Below are positions 34,846 to 44,739 of a DNA stretch of 64,000 nt, in pieces. Under the pieces are notes generated by a model. That model did no database searches, was not told the DNA's origin, and saw only the letters and a program-made list of their open reading frames with translations. Origin of the DNA: Orobanche coerulescens (lineage: Eukaryota > Streptophyta > Magnoliopsida > Lamiales > Orobanchaceae); assembly GCA_033398695.1 (NCBI GenBank), contig CM065817.1:63848001-63912000 (forward strand), written 5' to 3'. Position 1 is the first letter of the stretch; each line of letters starts with the position of its first letter. Made by a program: the position numbers and the translations under genes.

Positions 34846-35075
34846 GGACTGTACCGGGTGCCGCGGCACTGCCGGCAGTGCCGCGGCACACTGCCGAGTC
34901 ATTGCCGCAGCACACCTTGGCTGAGCCACGGCACACTTGTGTTGCATCTCGGCCATAAATCGCCAGTGCCGGTGCGCACACACTGGCTGAGCCGCGACAC
35001 CGCCGAAACACAGGAGCAATTTTTAGGCCTGTGCCGCGGCACACCTGGGCTGAGCCGCGGCACACAATGCGGTCA
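34846..35075. repeat. GTGCCGCGGCAC palindrome cluster, LTR-B copy 2
   Basis: Same motif as 397-700, about eight copies, followed by TCTTTTTAAGTGAGATTTCAG as TATA-like region. Confidence 0.78.
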
Positions 35076-35776
35076 ACTGCATAATTCGTCTTTTTAAGTG
35101 AGATTTCAGCTCATTTCCTCCATTTCCTTCTTCCACCTGCGAGAGAGAGTTTGAGGGAGGAGTTTTCTCACATCTATCACTTGTGTGTTAGGGATTTAGC
35201 ACTTTCACTCGGTTGGGAAGCCCGGATAGTCGATCTAACGCGTATTCCTTGGATCATAGAGCTTGGATATTCAAGAGGTAATTTCTTCGACATCTTGACT
35301 TCTCGATTTTGTGTGGGTATTGACGTTTTGGATGATAAAATCATGGTGTATGAAGTGATATATGCGTGATTATGGACATGTTTGAGTATTTATCGGATTA
35401 TTGAAAGATTATTCAAGAACACTTTGAATTTTGTGTTGGATTTTGGGGGTTTTCGTAGATTCGTCCGTTTTATCCGATTGAAGCTTGAGAATCTTGAGAT
35501 TTTGATATATCTATACCGTATGAGTGTTTTCTTACGATTTTACGGGTTGTATTGTGCCGTTTTCGGACTTGTGGGAGTTTGGGCGATTTCCCAACCTTTA
35601 GTTGTTCACCCGTATATTTTCTTGAATCGTAGACGAGTTTCGGGAGTCTCTTCGTGTAATTTGAGTATGGATAATTAATTGTCATATTCCTGGCGAATCG
35701 TTTAGGTGCCGGAAGCGCGTTCTTGGACCTACCAAACTCATACCTTTCCTCTGTTCGATTTCTCGATGTCTCAAAG

Positions 35777-36225
35777 GCAAGTATACATTTATGATTGTAC
35801 GTTCTCGACTTTGAAAGTAAGAAATATTGATGGCATATTATGAACGAACCGTTTTTACGGCATTCATAGATATATTGATGGCATATTATGAACGAACCGT
35901 TTTTACGCCATTCATGTATGTATTGTTGGCATGTAATGAACGAACCGTTTTTACGGCATTCCTACATGTATCGGCGTATGAGGTGAACGAACCGTTTTTA
36001 CGGCATTCACATACGTATCGGCGTATGAGGTGAACGAACTGTTTCTACGGCATTCACATACGTCTTATGATATTTTAGTTATTCCGGAATACTAGTCTTG
36101 AATTGATGAATTGACGGTTACATTTACTTTATTGTCGAGGAGTATTGTGTTTCATATTGATATACTTGCACTATCTATTCGACGGCTAACCCCTTTATGG
36201 GGGAAATACGTTTCATGTATTTCAG
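35777..36225 (+). other. Candidate GC-AG intron inside LTR-B copy 2
   Basis: CAAAG|GCAAGTATAC to GTATTTCAG|GTTCC, 449 bases, identical in length to copy 1. Contains five 48-bp repeats at 35827-36064. Confidence 0.5.
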
Positions 36226-36598
36226 GTTCCAGGAGGTCGGACAGGCAGGTATCGGGTCGGCATGAAAATGGTGGGCAAGTGTGATACTGTGTCTTTCTTC
36301 CAGTGGTGTTATGAGTTTTCCGTTCAGTGTTGTTGTACTGGATTGGTTATTGAATACTCGAGTATTGTTTTCCATTTTCTTTGATTCCCGGCCTGTGTTT
36401 GCCGAAGTATTGATTCGTATTGTGATGTTTGTGAAAACATTGGTTCTGTTTTTGAATACCATTGTAATGTTTTCATTCTATTGTGTGTAGACCTTCTCGG
36501 TCAAAGTTTACAGTTCCGCGTATAGTTAGCCTTGTGGGTCCCGCGGCGGGGCTCACGGCGCTGTAATATACCCTGAATAACTTGGGGGTGTTACACAC

Positions 36599-37499
36599 TG
36601 TACCCCAACTGAGAACGAATGATTGGGATCATTCAAGAACCATTCTGTCGTGAATACCAGTATACGTATAAACCCTTCTTTCAAATGTCCCGATCAAGTT
36701 ATAGGGTCACGGTCAGTCAAACCTTATCTGTACTTGACGCTATGCATGCATTAATGCAAATCTAGATCATCGAGCTGTCGTGTATCTAATACAACTAGCT
36801 CCAATGCTTTGGCCAAAGACTTATGATCTCATCTGCCAATAACCGCATAGGACATATAACCCGCTCACTAACGGGAGAAAGAATTCTATCTTGGAATTCA
36901 GTAGGACCTGCTACTTGCCCGTCAAGATGCACGTCGAGGTTGACCCCCGCCTTCCGGTTTACAGGGTCGAACTACTCTAATGAAAATCTTGACGTCACAA
37001 GCACATCCCTACTAAATCCTCAAGTCGAAGGTTCAAGAATACCTATCACAACCTTTCGATTCCGTCATTGGTGTCCGGAGTGAAATCCATGTGACGAATC
37101 GAGGGTGAGTCGGTTCGAGTATACTAATCCAATTAGCATACCTATAACGTGTGCTCCCACTAACCATTGGTGTTCGACAGGCACTCTCCATGTCAAAGAA
37201 CACGTCATACAAGTCTTCACATAAACTTAACGCCCAGTCAAGTTTCATCGACTTGCGAACGATTAAGTATTTGAGCTATAACCTTTCAGTGCCGACCCCC
37301 TTATCCAATAAGGAGTGGAACGTTTTGCTCTCAAATACACGGACTAGTTTCCATATGTTTATTTACGAGTTAGGAATGCCAGTAACTACCAGTAAATAAA
37401 GAAACATTCATTTGCCTTATATAAATGGTTTACATAATTACAAGTACAATGCCCTCACTCAACAACCTCTGAGTGGCATTCGAGGGCATACTCCTAACA
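36599..37499 (-). mobile_element. Copia-type LTR copy 1
   Basis: On the minus strand begins TGTTAGGAGTATGCCC, a start style common in plant Copia LTRs, and ends about 900 bases later at GTTGGGGTACA. No internal region, primer site or clear target duplication adjoins it. It separates the end of LTR-B from an integrase frame that stops before its chromodomain, so it is either a solo LTR with deleted flanks or a recombinant. Confidence 0.68.
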
Positions 37500-38340
37500 C
37501 CCAACTCGATCTCTCCAAAATTAATAATATGGCTAGGCTCCGATACGTACTTCCTAAGCTGGGAAACATGAAATACGTTATGAACGTGACTCAAAGACGG
37601 CGGCAAGCCTAACCGATAGGCAAGCTCTCCCACTCTCTCTAAAATCTCAAACGGCCCAATATATCTCGGACTAAGTTTACCCTTCCGGCCGAAGCGGTAA
37701 ACTCCCCGTGTCGGCGACACCTTAAGCAAAACATGGTCTCCCACTTCGAATTCCAACGGCCGGCGACGCGTGCCGGCATAAGACTTCTGCCGACTCTGGG
37801 CCGTCAACAATCTATCACGAATCAGAGTAATCTTCTCTCTCGTCTCAACTACCATATCGGGCTCGGTACCAATCAGCTCGGACGCATCATCCCAACACAA
37901 CGGCGATCTACACCTCCTCCCATACAACGCATCAAATGGTGCCATTTTGATCGAGGCGTGCCAACTATTGTTGTACGTGAACTCGATCAACGGCAAGTGC
38001 GACTCCCAATCATCCTTCCAATCTAGGGCACAGGCTCTCAACATATCCTCTAACGTCTGGATCGTCCGCTCTGACTGCCCGTCAGTCTGAGGGTGGTAAG
38101 ATGTACTGAGTCTCAACTCAGTCCCCAAAGCTCGATGAACCGGCCATCACGATCCGAAACAATACTCTTAGGAGTCCCATGCAATCTCACGATCTCTGCA
38201 ATAAACACTCGTGCCAGTCTCTCTGGACCCCAAGTGTCCTCAATACCCAGGAAATGAGCTGATTTGGTCAGTCGATCGACAATAACCCAAATCATGTTCA
38301 TTCCAGTCCGAGTCCTAGGCATACTAGTAATGAAATCCAT
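37500..38340 (-). pseudogene. pol: Tekay integrase fragment (frameshift, no chromodomain)
   Basis: Two frames: 38113-38340 with SMDFITSMPRTRTG-type core start (MDFITSMPR) and VSDRDGRF, and 37500-38128 with LSTSYHPQTDGQSERTIQ, GPFEILERVGELAYRL and FHVSQLRKYV. A deletion of about 25 bases near 38130 removes the FWKAVHRALG-like segment and shifts frame. The chromodomain is replaced by the Copia LTR. It is related to but distinct from A. Confidence 0.84.
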
Positions 38341-38379
38341 AGAAATATCCTCCCATTTCCACTCTGGGATAGGAAGTGG

Positions 38380-38967
38380 TCACAAAAACCCCGCGGGTCG
38401 CTGATGCTCGATCTTAACCTGCTGACAGGTCAAACATCTCGACACGAACTCGCTAACGTCTGTCTTCAAATTACTCCACCAGTAGTTACTCCTCACGTCC
38501 TTATACATTTTACTCGTACCAGGATGTATGGAGTAAGGCGTGGTATGAGCTTCGCTCAAGATCTTCTGTCTCAGCTCAATAACATTCGGTACACATAATC
38601 TGCCACGAAATCTCAGAACGCCATCATCCTGAACCACAAATCCAGGGGCTTTCCCCTTCCTCACATCCTCCCTCAACTGGACCAAGAAGGGATCATCATA
38701 CTGCTTCGGCTTGATATCATCAGTCAAGGACGAGGTGATCTCTAACGCACATAACTGGCCCTGAACTTTCTGAACCCAAACCTCAATATTCTGACAGATG
38801 AAATCTTGCTGGATCCTACTCTGCGGTGTAAGTACCTCTAACATGTGTAACGCCATCGGCTTCCGGCTCAACGCATCGGCCACTACGTTAGCCTTACCCG
38901 GATGGTAAAGTATCCCGAGGTCGTAATCTTTAATTAGCTCTAACCACCTACGCTGCCTCATATTCAA
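38380..38967 (-). pseudogene. pol: RNase H tail and integrase zinc domain fragment
   Basis: 195 codons: [22 protein letters not shown], then VVADALSRKP with the normal catalytic Asp, a linker, HTTPYSIHPG and CLTCQQVKIEHQRPAG, so the HHCC zinc site is complete. Followed closely by a break near 38380 before the integrase core. Confidence 0.84.
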
Positions 38968-38973
38968 CTCTTT

Positions 38974-39478
38974 CTAGCTGAAGATGTACTTCAGACTCTT
39001 GTGATCCGTAAAAATCTTACACGATGACCCATAGAGATAATGCCTCCAAATTTTTAAGGCAAAAACGACCGCATCTAATTCCAAATCGTGCGTGGGATAA
39101 TTTACCTCATAAGGTTTCAATTGGCGGGACGCATAAGCAATCACTCTGTCTCTCTGCATCAAAACACATCCTAGACCAAGGCCCGAAGCATCACTATACA
39201 CTACAAAATCCTCGTTCCCCTGAGGCAATGCTAAAACGGGTGCGGTAGTCAAACGTCTCTTTAACTCGTCAAAACTGTCCTGCCTGTCTACAGTCCACTC
39301 GAACTTCTGAGTTTTCTGGAGCAACTGAGTGAGTGGTCTAGCGATCTTAGAAAATCCCTCAACAAATCTACGGTAATAGCCAGCATGACCCAGAAAACTC
39401 CTCACCTCCTTCACATTCTTAGGCGGCTCCCAAGCCATCACTGCCTCTATCTTCTGCGGATCTACCTGAACTCCCTCT
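38974..39478 (-). pseudogene. pol: RT carboxyl end and RNase H fragment
   Basis: Frame with [51 protein letters not shown] and [12 protein letters not shown], followed by a TAG stop where CAG (Gln) is expected (SQKEL). The upstream boundary at 39480 cuts reverse transcriptase at AEGVQVDPQ; the polymerase active site is missing. Confidence 0.84.
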
Positions 39479-39480
39479 GC

Positions 39481-39668
39481 TGGAGATCGAGAAGGATATT
39501 ACGTTTGAAGAGAGGCCCGTCAGAATTTTGGAGCGTCTTGACAAGCAGTTAAGGCACAAAACCATTCCTTTGGTTAAGGTGCAATGGTCGAGGCACGGAG
39601 TAGAAGAAGCGACATGGGAGTTAGAGGAAGATATGCGTTCGTGATACCCCGAGCTTTTTGATTCTTAG
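39481..39668 (+). pseudogene. pol: Chromodomain tail of element E
   Basis: Plus-strand frame [40 protein letters not shown], then TGA inside MRS*YPELF, and the natural stop TAG at 39666-39668. It faces the preceding fragment head-on, so 39480/39481 is a rearrangement point. Normal Tekay 3' end otherwise. Confidence 0.85.
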
Positions 39669-39688
39669 GTTTCGGGACGAAACTTTAT

Positions 39689-39703
39689 TTTAGAGGGGGA
39701 GAA
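39689..39703 (+). other. Polypurine tract of element E
   Basis: TTTAGAGGGGGAGAA directly before TGTAATATCC. Confidence 0.85.
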
Positions 39704-40236
39704 TGTAATATCCGTAATTTTTCCATTTTTAGCAGTTTCCATTTTTGGTGTATGTCTATTTTTAGCGACTCGCTTGTAACCGTTTCGACATTTTGAATCT
39801 ATTTTGTTCTTGGAGTTTTTCCATTTGGATGAGTTTTGATGATGTTTTCACGTAATTTCGTTTTATGGCATGTTTTGCCGTATGAACGTTCGATTCTCGT
39901 AAAACTCATTCGTTTTCGTCGTTTCTTGGTTTGTACGAGTTCGTTTGGTTGAGTTGGTCATGTGGAGACTTTCGGTTTGTAAATCCGACGCCGTTTCGTG
40001 ATTTTCGGGCACTTGGGCCATTTTTGTAATTTCCTAATAGTTTCGGGAATCTTAGTTTCGTTGTCGCATTACGGACCCTCCGGTGGTCGGAATTGTATTT
40101 TGTTTCAGCGCTTAGCTCCGTTGTCTTATATGCTTCGCGTCTATGTTCCTGGATTCTGGTCTCGTCGTGCGTTTCGTGTTTTATACCCTCGACAGCAGCT
40201 TACAGCTGATGTGACATCTGCAGTGCTGAACTGCTG

Positions 40237-40400
40237 TGTAGGTAGCGCACGCTACCCCTGTTCCCTTGCGTGCGCTACCGATGTGCAGTTAGCGTACGCT
40301 AACGCCCTATTGTTAGCGTACGCTAACGAAGGGTGGCGAGCCACTGGACTGTCAAGGCCCGTTAGCGCGCTACATAGGGCCGGTTAGCGTCGCTAACTCC
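40237..40400. repeat. GTTAGCGTACGCTAAC palindrome cluster in LTR E
   Basis: Two perfect 16-base palindromes GTTAGCGTACGCTAAC and four or five variants (GTAGCGCACGCTAC, GTTAGCGTCGCTAAC, GTTAGCGCGCTAC). Confidence 0.8.
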
Positions 40401-40947
40401 ACCGAATTTAAGTCACGGACGCTTTGAAATGATTTATTTCTTTTCTCTTCGTTTCTTCGACGTGCGACCTCAGAGACGATTTCCACCAGTTCTATTCGGA
40501 GTTCTCTTCAAATTCCATCACGGTAGAATCGAGCCATCACATCATAATCAGCATAATCATCTTTCATCAGCCGAATTAAAGGTAATTCCTCAGGAACCCT
40601 AATCTTGACGAATTTGGGGGATTTTCGGGAATTTAGGGTTTAGTTCCAAATTGTTCATCTATATTACGATATTCTTTACCGGTTGTGATTATTGAGTGAT
40701 TCTTAATCCAACTTCCCTGATTTTAATCCGCGAATTATCGATACGGGGAGATTTTGTGCAAACCCTCGCCCGTATCGATTGATCGTTCATTATCGTATCA
40801 TGTAATCGGGGTTATGGGTGTATTCCATTAGAGTATTGTTGTCCGTGGGGACTGAACTGTATTGGTCCTTCGTTTAGGAACCGTCGTTTTCCATCCGGAT
40901 CGTCCGTAGTCGTGCTTCAACTCCATTTCTTCAAGAATGTCTCAAAG

Positions 40948-41360
40948 GCAAGTACTTTACATTTGTTTACATGTTCTAGTATTTGAATTATGGCTGTATC
41001 GTGGTAGTTGTGGATGGTTATGTGTATGTTCGCCTAGGGATGGTCCGACGGGCCTCTAGGGATACGTATTGCCGTGAGTGTGCGTATCGCGAACTGTGGT
41101 TAGCCACCCAGGGATGTCCGACGGGGCTCTGCGGGGTACGGTGGCCGTGAGTCTCGTACCAACGGTTAACTTTGAATTGTGATTTGTTGGATATAATGTG
41201 TTTGTGATTGTGCATTGTAAATATTCCGGAATATAAAACGTTTTCAAAAATGATTTTTGGCGCATTATTCATCTGATTAGAATGTAGTTCAAATGGATTG
41301 TACTTGCACTAGCAGTTGTCGCTAACCCCTTAAATGGGGGAAATACTTTTTGTATTTCAG
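40948..41360 (+). other. Candidate GC-AG intron inside LTR E
   Basis: Donor CAAAG|GCAAGTACTT and acceptor TTTGTATTTCAG|GTATTG, 413 bases, with CTAACCCCTTAAATGGGGGA before the acceptor. Confidence 0.5.
41031..41165. repeat. Imperfect ~70-bp direct repeat in LTR E
   Basis: AGGGATGGTCCGACGGGC..CCGTGAGTGTGCGTA and AGGGATGTCCGACGGGGC..CCGTGAGTCTCGTAC, two adjacent units inside the candidate intron. B and A carry different tandem repeats at the same relative place. Confidence 0.65.
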
Positions 41361-41736
41361 GTATTGATCGTGGGGAGAAGCGAGTACCCGAGCCGTACGA
41401 GGATGATGGGCAAGCATGATATTGTCCAGGAGTTGGTTATTGGTATCTTGTCTGTCAATTATTATTAATGTCTGATTTTGGGATTCTGTATTATAAAATT
41501 TGTTTAAGTACTCGAGTACTTCCGATTTGAACTTGTTAATGTTGTTTTCCCATTTTGGGAAAATGGATTTGATGTCGGAATTTCATTTGTCGGTTATAGT
41601 CTTTTATTTAGCTTGTCGTTTTATTTATGATGGTTTGTCGTTGTCGAATGTCTCGTTTGGTACGTTAGCCTGGTGGATTCCACAGTGTGGGTTCCACGGC
41701 GCTGTAATATACCCTGAACGTCTTGGGGGTGTTACA

Positions 41737-42415
41737 TATTGATGGCATATTATGAACGAACCGTTTTTACGGCATTCATATATGTATTGTTGGCATGTAA
41801 TGAACGAACCGTTTTGACGGCATTCCTACATGTAATGGCGTATGATATGAACGAACCGTTTCTACGGCATTCACATATGTCTTGAGATTTTAGTTATTCC
41901 GGAATACTAGTCTTAAATTGATGAATTGACGGTTACATTTACTTTATTGTCGAGGAGTATTGTGTTTCATATTGATGTACTTTCACTAGCTATTCGACGG
42001 CTAACCCCTTTATGGGGGAAATACGTTTCATGTATTTCAGGTTCCAGGAGAGCGGACAGGTGGGTACCGGGTCGGCATGAAGATAATGGGCAAGTGTGAT
42101 ACTGTGTCTTGTCTCCGGTTATTTTTATTGGATTCCTCCATTCAGTGTTGTTGTACTGGAATGGATTTTTAAATACTCGAGTATTGTATTTCAGTTTCCT
42201 TGATGTTCCGGCCTGTGTTGCCGAGGTATTGATTTGTGCAGTGATGTATATGGTTTCATTGGTTATGGTTTTGAATACCATTTGTATCGTCTTTCTTTCC
42301 ATTGTATGTAGACCTTCTCGGTCAAGTTTATAGTTCCGCGTATGTTTAGCCTTGTGGGTCCCACGGCGGGGCTCACGGCGCTGTATTATACCCTGAATAA
42401 CTTGGGGGTGTTACA
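41737..42415 (+). mobile_element. LTR-B copy 3 (3' portion)
   Basis: Starts directly after LTR E at TATTGATGGCATATTATG, inside the 48-bp repeats (about three units), and ends CTTGGGGGTGTTACA. Includes CTAACCCCTTTATGGGGGA and the acceptor GTATTTCAG|GTTCC. More diverged than copies 1 and 2. Confidence 0.82.
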
Positions 42416-42455
42416 ATCTCACCGTACTGAGAGAGGACTTGCTCCGATACCATTC
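42416..42455 (-). mobile_element. Partial H internal with primer site
   Basis: Forty bases of the internal 5' end; GCTCCGATACCA (42441-42452) is the minus-strand Met-tRNA primer site. Array edge abuts LTR-B copy 3. Confidence 0.8.
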
Positions 42456-42785
42456 TGTAACGCCCTGGCTTTCTTAATTAAAAAGAACGTTACACGGCTC
42501 AAATTTTTCCATAAAATTTTTATATAAATTCGGAGTATTTGCGGAGGTATTTTAGTCAGTAAATCTTCAATAAAACTCGTTTATTCAAACATCAGTACAG
42601 TTTTACAAAAACATGGGAAATCACATATTCGGACATAGTCCGTTGAAATTATATTCGTTGAAGAACATCAAGTGTTTCGTAAAAATAATAACAATTATGG
42701 TGGCAACATCTTTTATTCTTTAGAATTTCATCATGTTGGGAGTATGTATTCATCTTCTGCTTGTCCCGTTCATCGATTCCTTAGC

Positions 42786-42999
42786 CTGAAAAACATAAAC
42801 GACGAGGTGTGAGTACACGAGCATACTCAGTGAGATTAAACCCTTATAAATCGTCAAAATCATGTCGTGTAATGCACATAAAACATTCTTATCTGTGTGA
42901 GACTCGTCTCGGCTTTCTTTCATTCTTTCGACCCCTCACGGGTCGTCATGTTACACGACACAACGATGACCGTAACATATTAAAACAGTATAACCTCAC
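42786..42999 (-). other. Candidate GT-AG intron inside LTR H-1
   Basis: Minus strand CGAG|GTGAGGTTA to ATGTTTTTCAG|GCTAAG, 214 bases, enclosing a GACCCGTGAGGGGTC-type inverted repeat. Most other H LTRs repeat it. Counterpart of the GC-AG intervals in A, B, E and F. Confidence 0.42.
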
Positions 43000-43317
43000 C
43001 TCGTTTGCTGAAATCTTGAAATATCTTCCTTTGAATTTGGCTCGGTTGTCCTTCTTGGATCCCGGATACGCTTCTCCTAGCACTTGAAAATACTTTTTCA
43101 TATTTCCGGTCATAAATTCTTGATGTAAAATCTGAAATCTCTTTGAGGACTTTTATCAAACACCTTTGAAAAACTGTCAGATTTGAGCTGTCTATTTATC
43201 GGGATTTTTGAGGCCTTTTTAATTTTTGTAATAGAAATATGTTACGGGCGTTTTAAAGTAGAGGTTCATCGGTTCAAAATGATATATTATATGTACAAAA
43301 ATACGTCCGGTAACATG

Positions 43318-43326
43318 TATAAATAG
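43318..43326 (-). promoter_or_regulatory. TATA-like box of LTR H-1
   Basis: CTATTTATA on the minus strand (TATAAATAG on the plus) directly follows the palindrome cluster, and is kept in all seven LTRs. The plus-strand reading is also a good TATA, so bidirectional use is possible. Confidence 0.45.
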
Positions 43327-43358
43327 GGGCTCAATTTCGGTTGAAAATCAACCTTACC

Positions 43359-43640
43359 CGGACAGCTGGAAGCATTATCCGGACAGCTGGAAGCCTTATC
43401 CGGACAGCTGGCCGAAAAGCTTCTGTCGGTCGTGACCGACCTTATCCGGACAGCTGGCCAAGAAGCTTCTGTCGGTCGCGACCGACCTTATCCGGACACC
43501 TGACCGAGAAGCTTCTGTCGGTCGTGACCGATCTTATCCTGGACACCGGACATTTTTATCCTGGATAGTGGTCGAGAAGCTTCGTCGCCGCCGTGACCGG
43601 CAATGTCCGTAGGCATGTCCGTGGTGACCGCAGATGTCGG
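43359..43640. repeat. CCGGACAGCTGG / GTCGGTCGTGACCGAC palindrome cluster, LTR H-1
   Basis: Alternating TTATCCGGACAGCTGG, GAGAAGCTTCTGTC and GTCGGTCGYGACCGAC units, about a dozen short palindromes. Other copies: 45643-45935, 47930-48210, 56085-56360, 58345-58640, 61790-62045. Copies H-3 and H-4 read CCGACAGTGG or CCTGACAAATGG instead of CCGGACAGCTGG. Confidence 0.8.
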
Positions 43641-44020
43641 CCAACTTGGCTCACCGGTTCGACCCCTTCCCCATGTCCAAATTCGATTTTCCGATCTGCT
43701 AGGACTCGTCGGAGTTAAATCTTCGATATGCTCTAACGGATTTTCGATAATATTAAAATAATAATTTAATATTATTTTTGCAATATAAGTGTTCTGTAAT
43801 GAAATTTTATCGTATCAAAATCGTCGGAACTTTTCGAAATCAGTTTCATAAATTCTAAAAATGATCCTTATAATTCATTTTGAAATCTTTTCCTTTTAAG
43901 TCCTTCATTTTATGCTAGGAACGTATCGGTCCAAGTATCAGACAACCTATAAATATTAAAATCAAAATCCATGATCGTTAGCAAAATAAATAGTATTTAA
44001 ATAAGTATTGGGGCGTTACA

Positions 44021-44739
44021 ATCCTCCCCCCTTTAAAAAATTTTGTCCTCGAAATTGAGCTTCGTAAAGATCTTTGAACATCGATATGAAACCTTGTATG
44101 AGTATTTTCATCAATAACTTTAAAAATATCGTGCCAGCAAAAACATCACTATGAAACCTTTCTTTGAAATCATATTTTGTTCCTTTAGGATAACATTTAA
44201 ACTTTCACATATCTTTTGCCGACACAATCATTCTATACTCATACCTAAATTTTAAGTCTTCATAAAAGAGTGAATGCTTGAAAACATTACCTCGGAGTCG
44301 ACGTTAAGCGCGACGATGAACCACATATTCTATCGAAAATATAATCATGCCGTAATTATTCGTTATACTTTTAAAAATAAGAAAGTTTTGAAATATCTTG
44401 TTTTGTATAAGTAAATCTTTTTTTTTAAACCTCCTTAACTGTATAGTCCCATACCTATACAGTCTTGGAATACCTCTCGTTCTGGTGAGAATTCGGTTCA
44501 GTCATGTCCCCCTCCGCCTAAAAGCCTTGTCAGGAGCCGCTCATTGTCCGTGCCCTTTTTCTTATTACACCGGCAATCACTCCCCTTTCTCGGAGCCGCT
44601 CATTGTTCGTGCCCTTTTCTATTTCACCGGCGATCACTCCCCGCCCTCGTCGGCCCCTGGTGTCACATGTTCACCAGCTTCCGCTTGGTTCATCCCCAAA
44701 TCTCACCGTACTGAGAGAGGACTTGCTCCGATACCATTC
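44021..44739 (-). mobile_element. H internal 1
   Basis: 719 bases. Left end ATCCTCCCCCCTTTAAAAAA is the minus-strand polypurine tract; right end GCTCCGATACCA (44725-44736) the primer site. No open frame resembles a protein. Confidence 0.85.

Larger units (their letters stand above)
34845..36595 (+). mobile_element. LTR-B copy 2 (5'-truncated)
   Basis: Begins inside the palindrome cluster (equivalent to about 465 in copy 1) and runs without interruption to CTTGGGGGTGTTACA. It crosses both break points of copy 1 and is the reference for reading the nested insertions. Confidence 0.88.
39704..41736 (+). mobile_element. LTR E (3' LTR)
   Basis: TGTAATATCC to CTTGGGGGTGTTACA, 2.03 kb. Related to LTR-B at its ends (GCGCTGTAATATACCCTGAA) and in the donor/acceptor blocks, but with a different palindrome cluster. 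A TATA-like GAATTTAAG (40404-40412) follows the cluster, then a TTTCTTTTCTCTTCG stretch. Confidence 0.86.
42456..44020 (-). mobile_element. LTR H-1
   Basis: 1565 bases, TGTAACGCCCTGG to GGGGCGTTACA. On the minus strand: palindrome cluster (43640-43360), CTATTTATA box (43326-43318), donor-like CGAG|GTGAGG (42999), acceptor-like TTTTTCAG|GCTAAG (42786). Confidence 0.88.
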
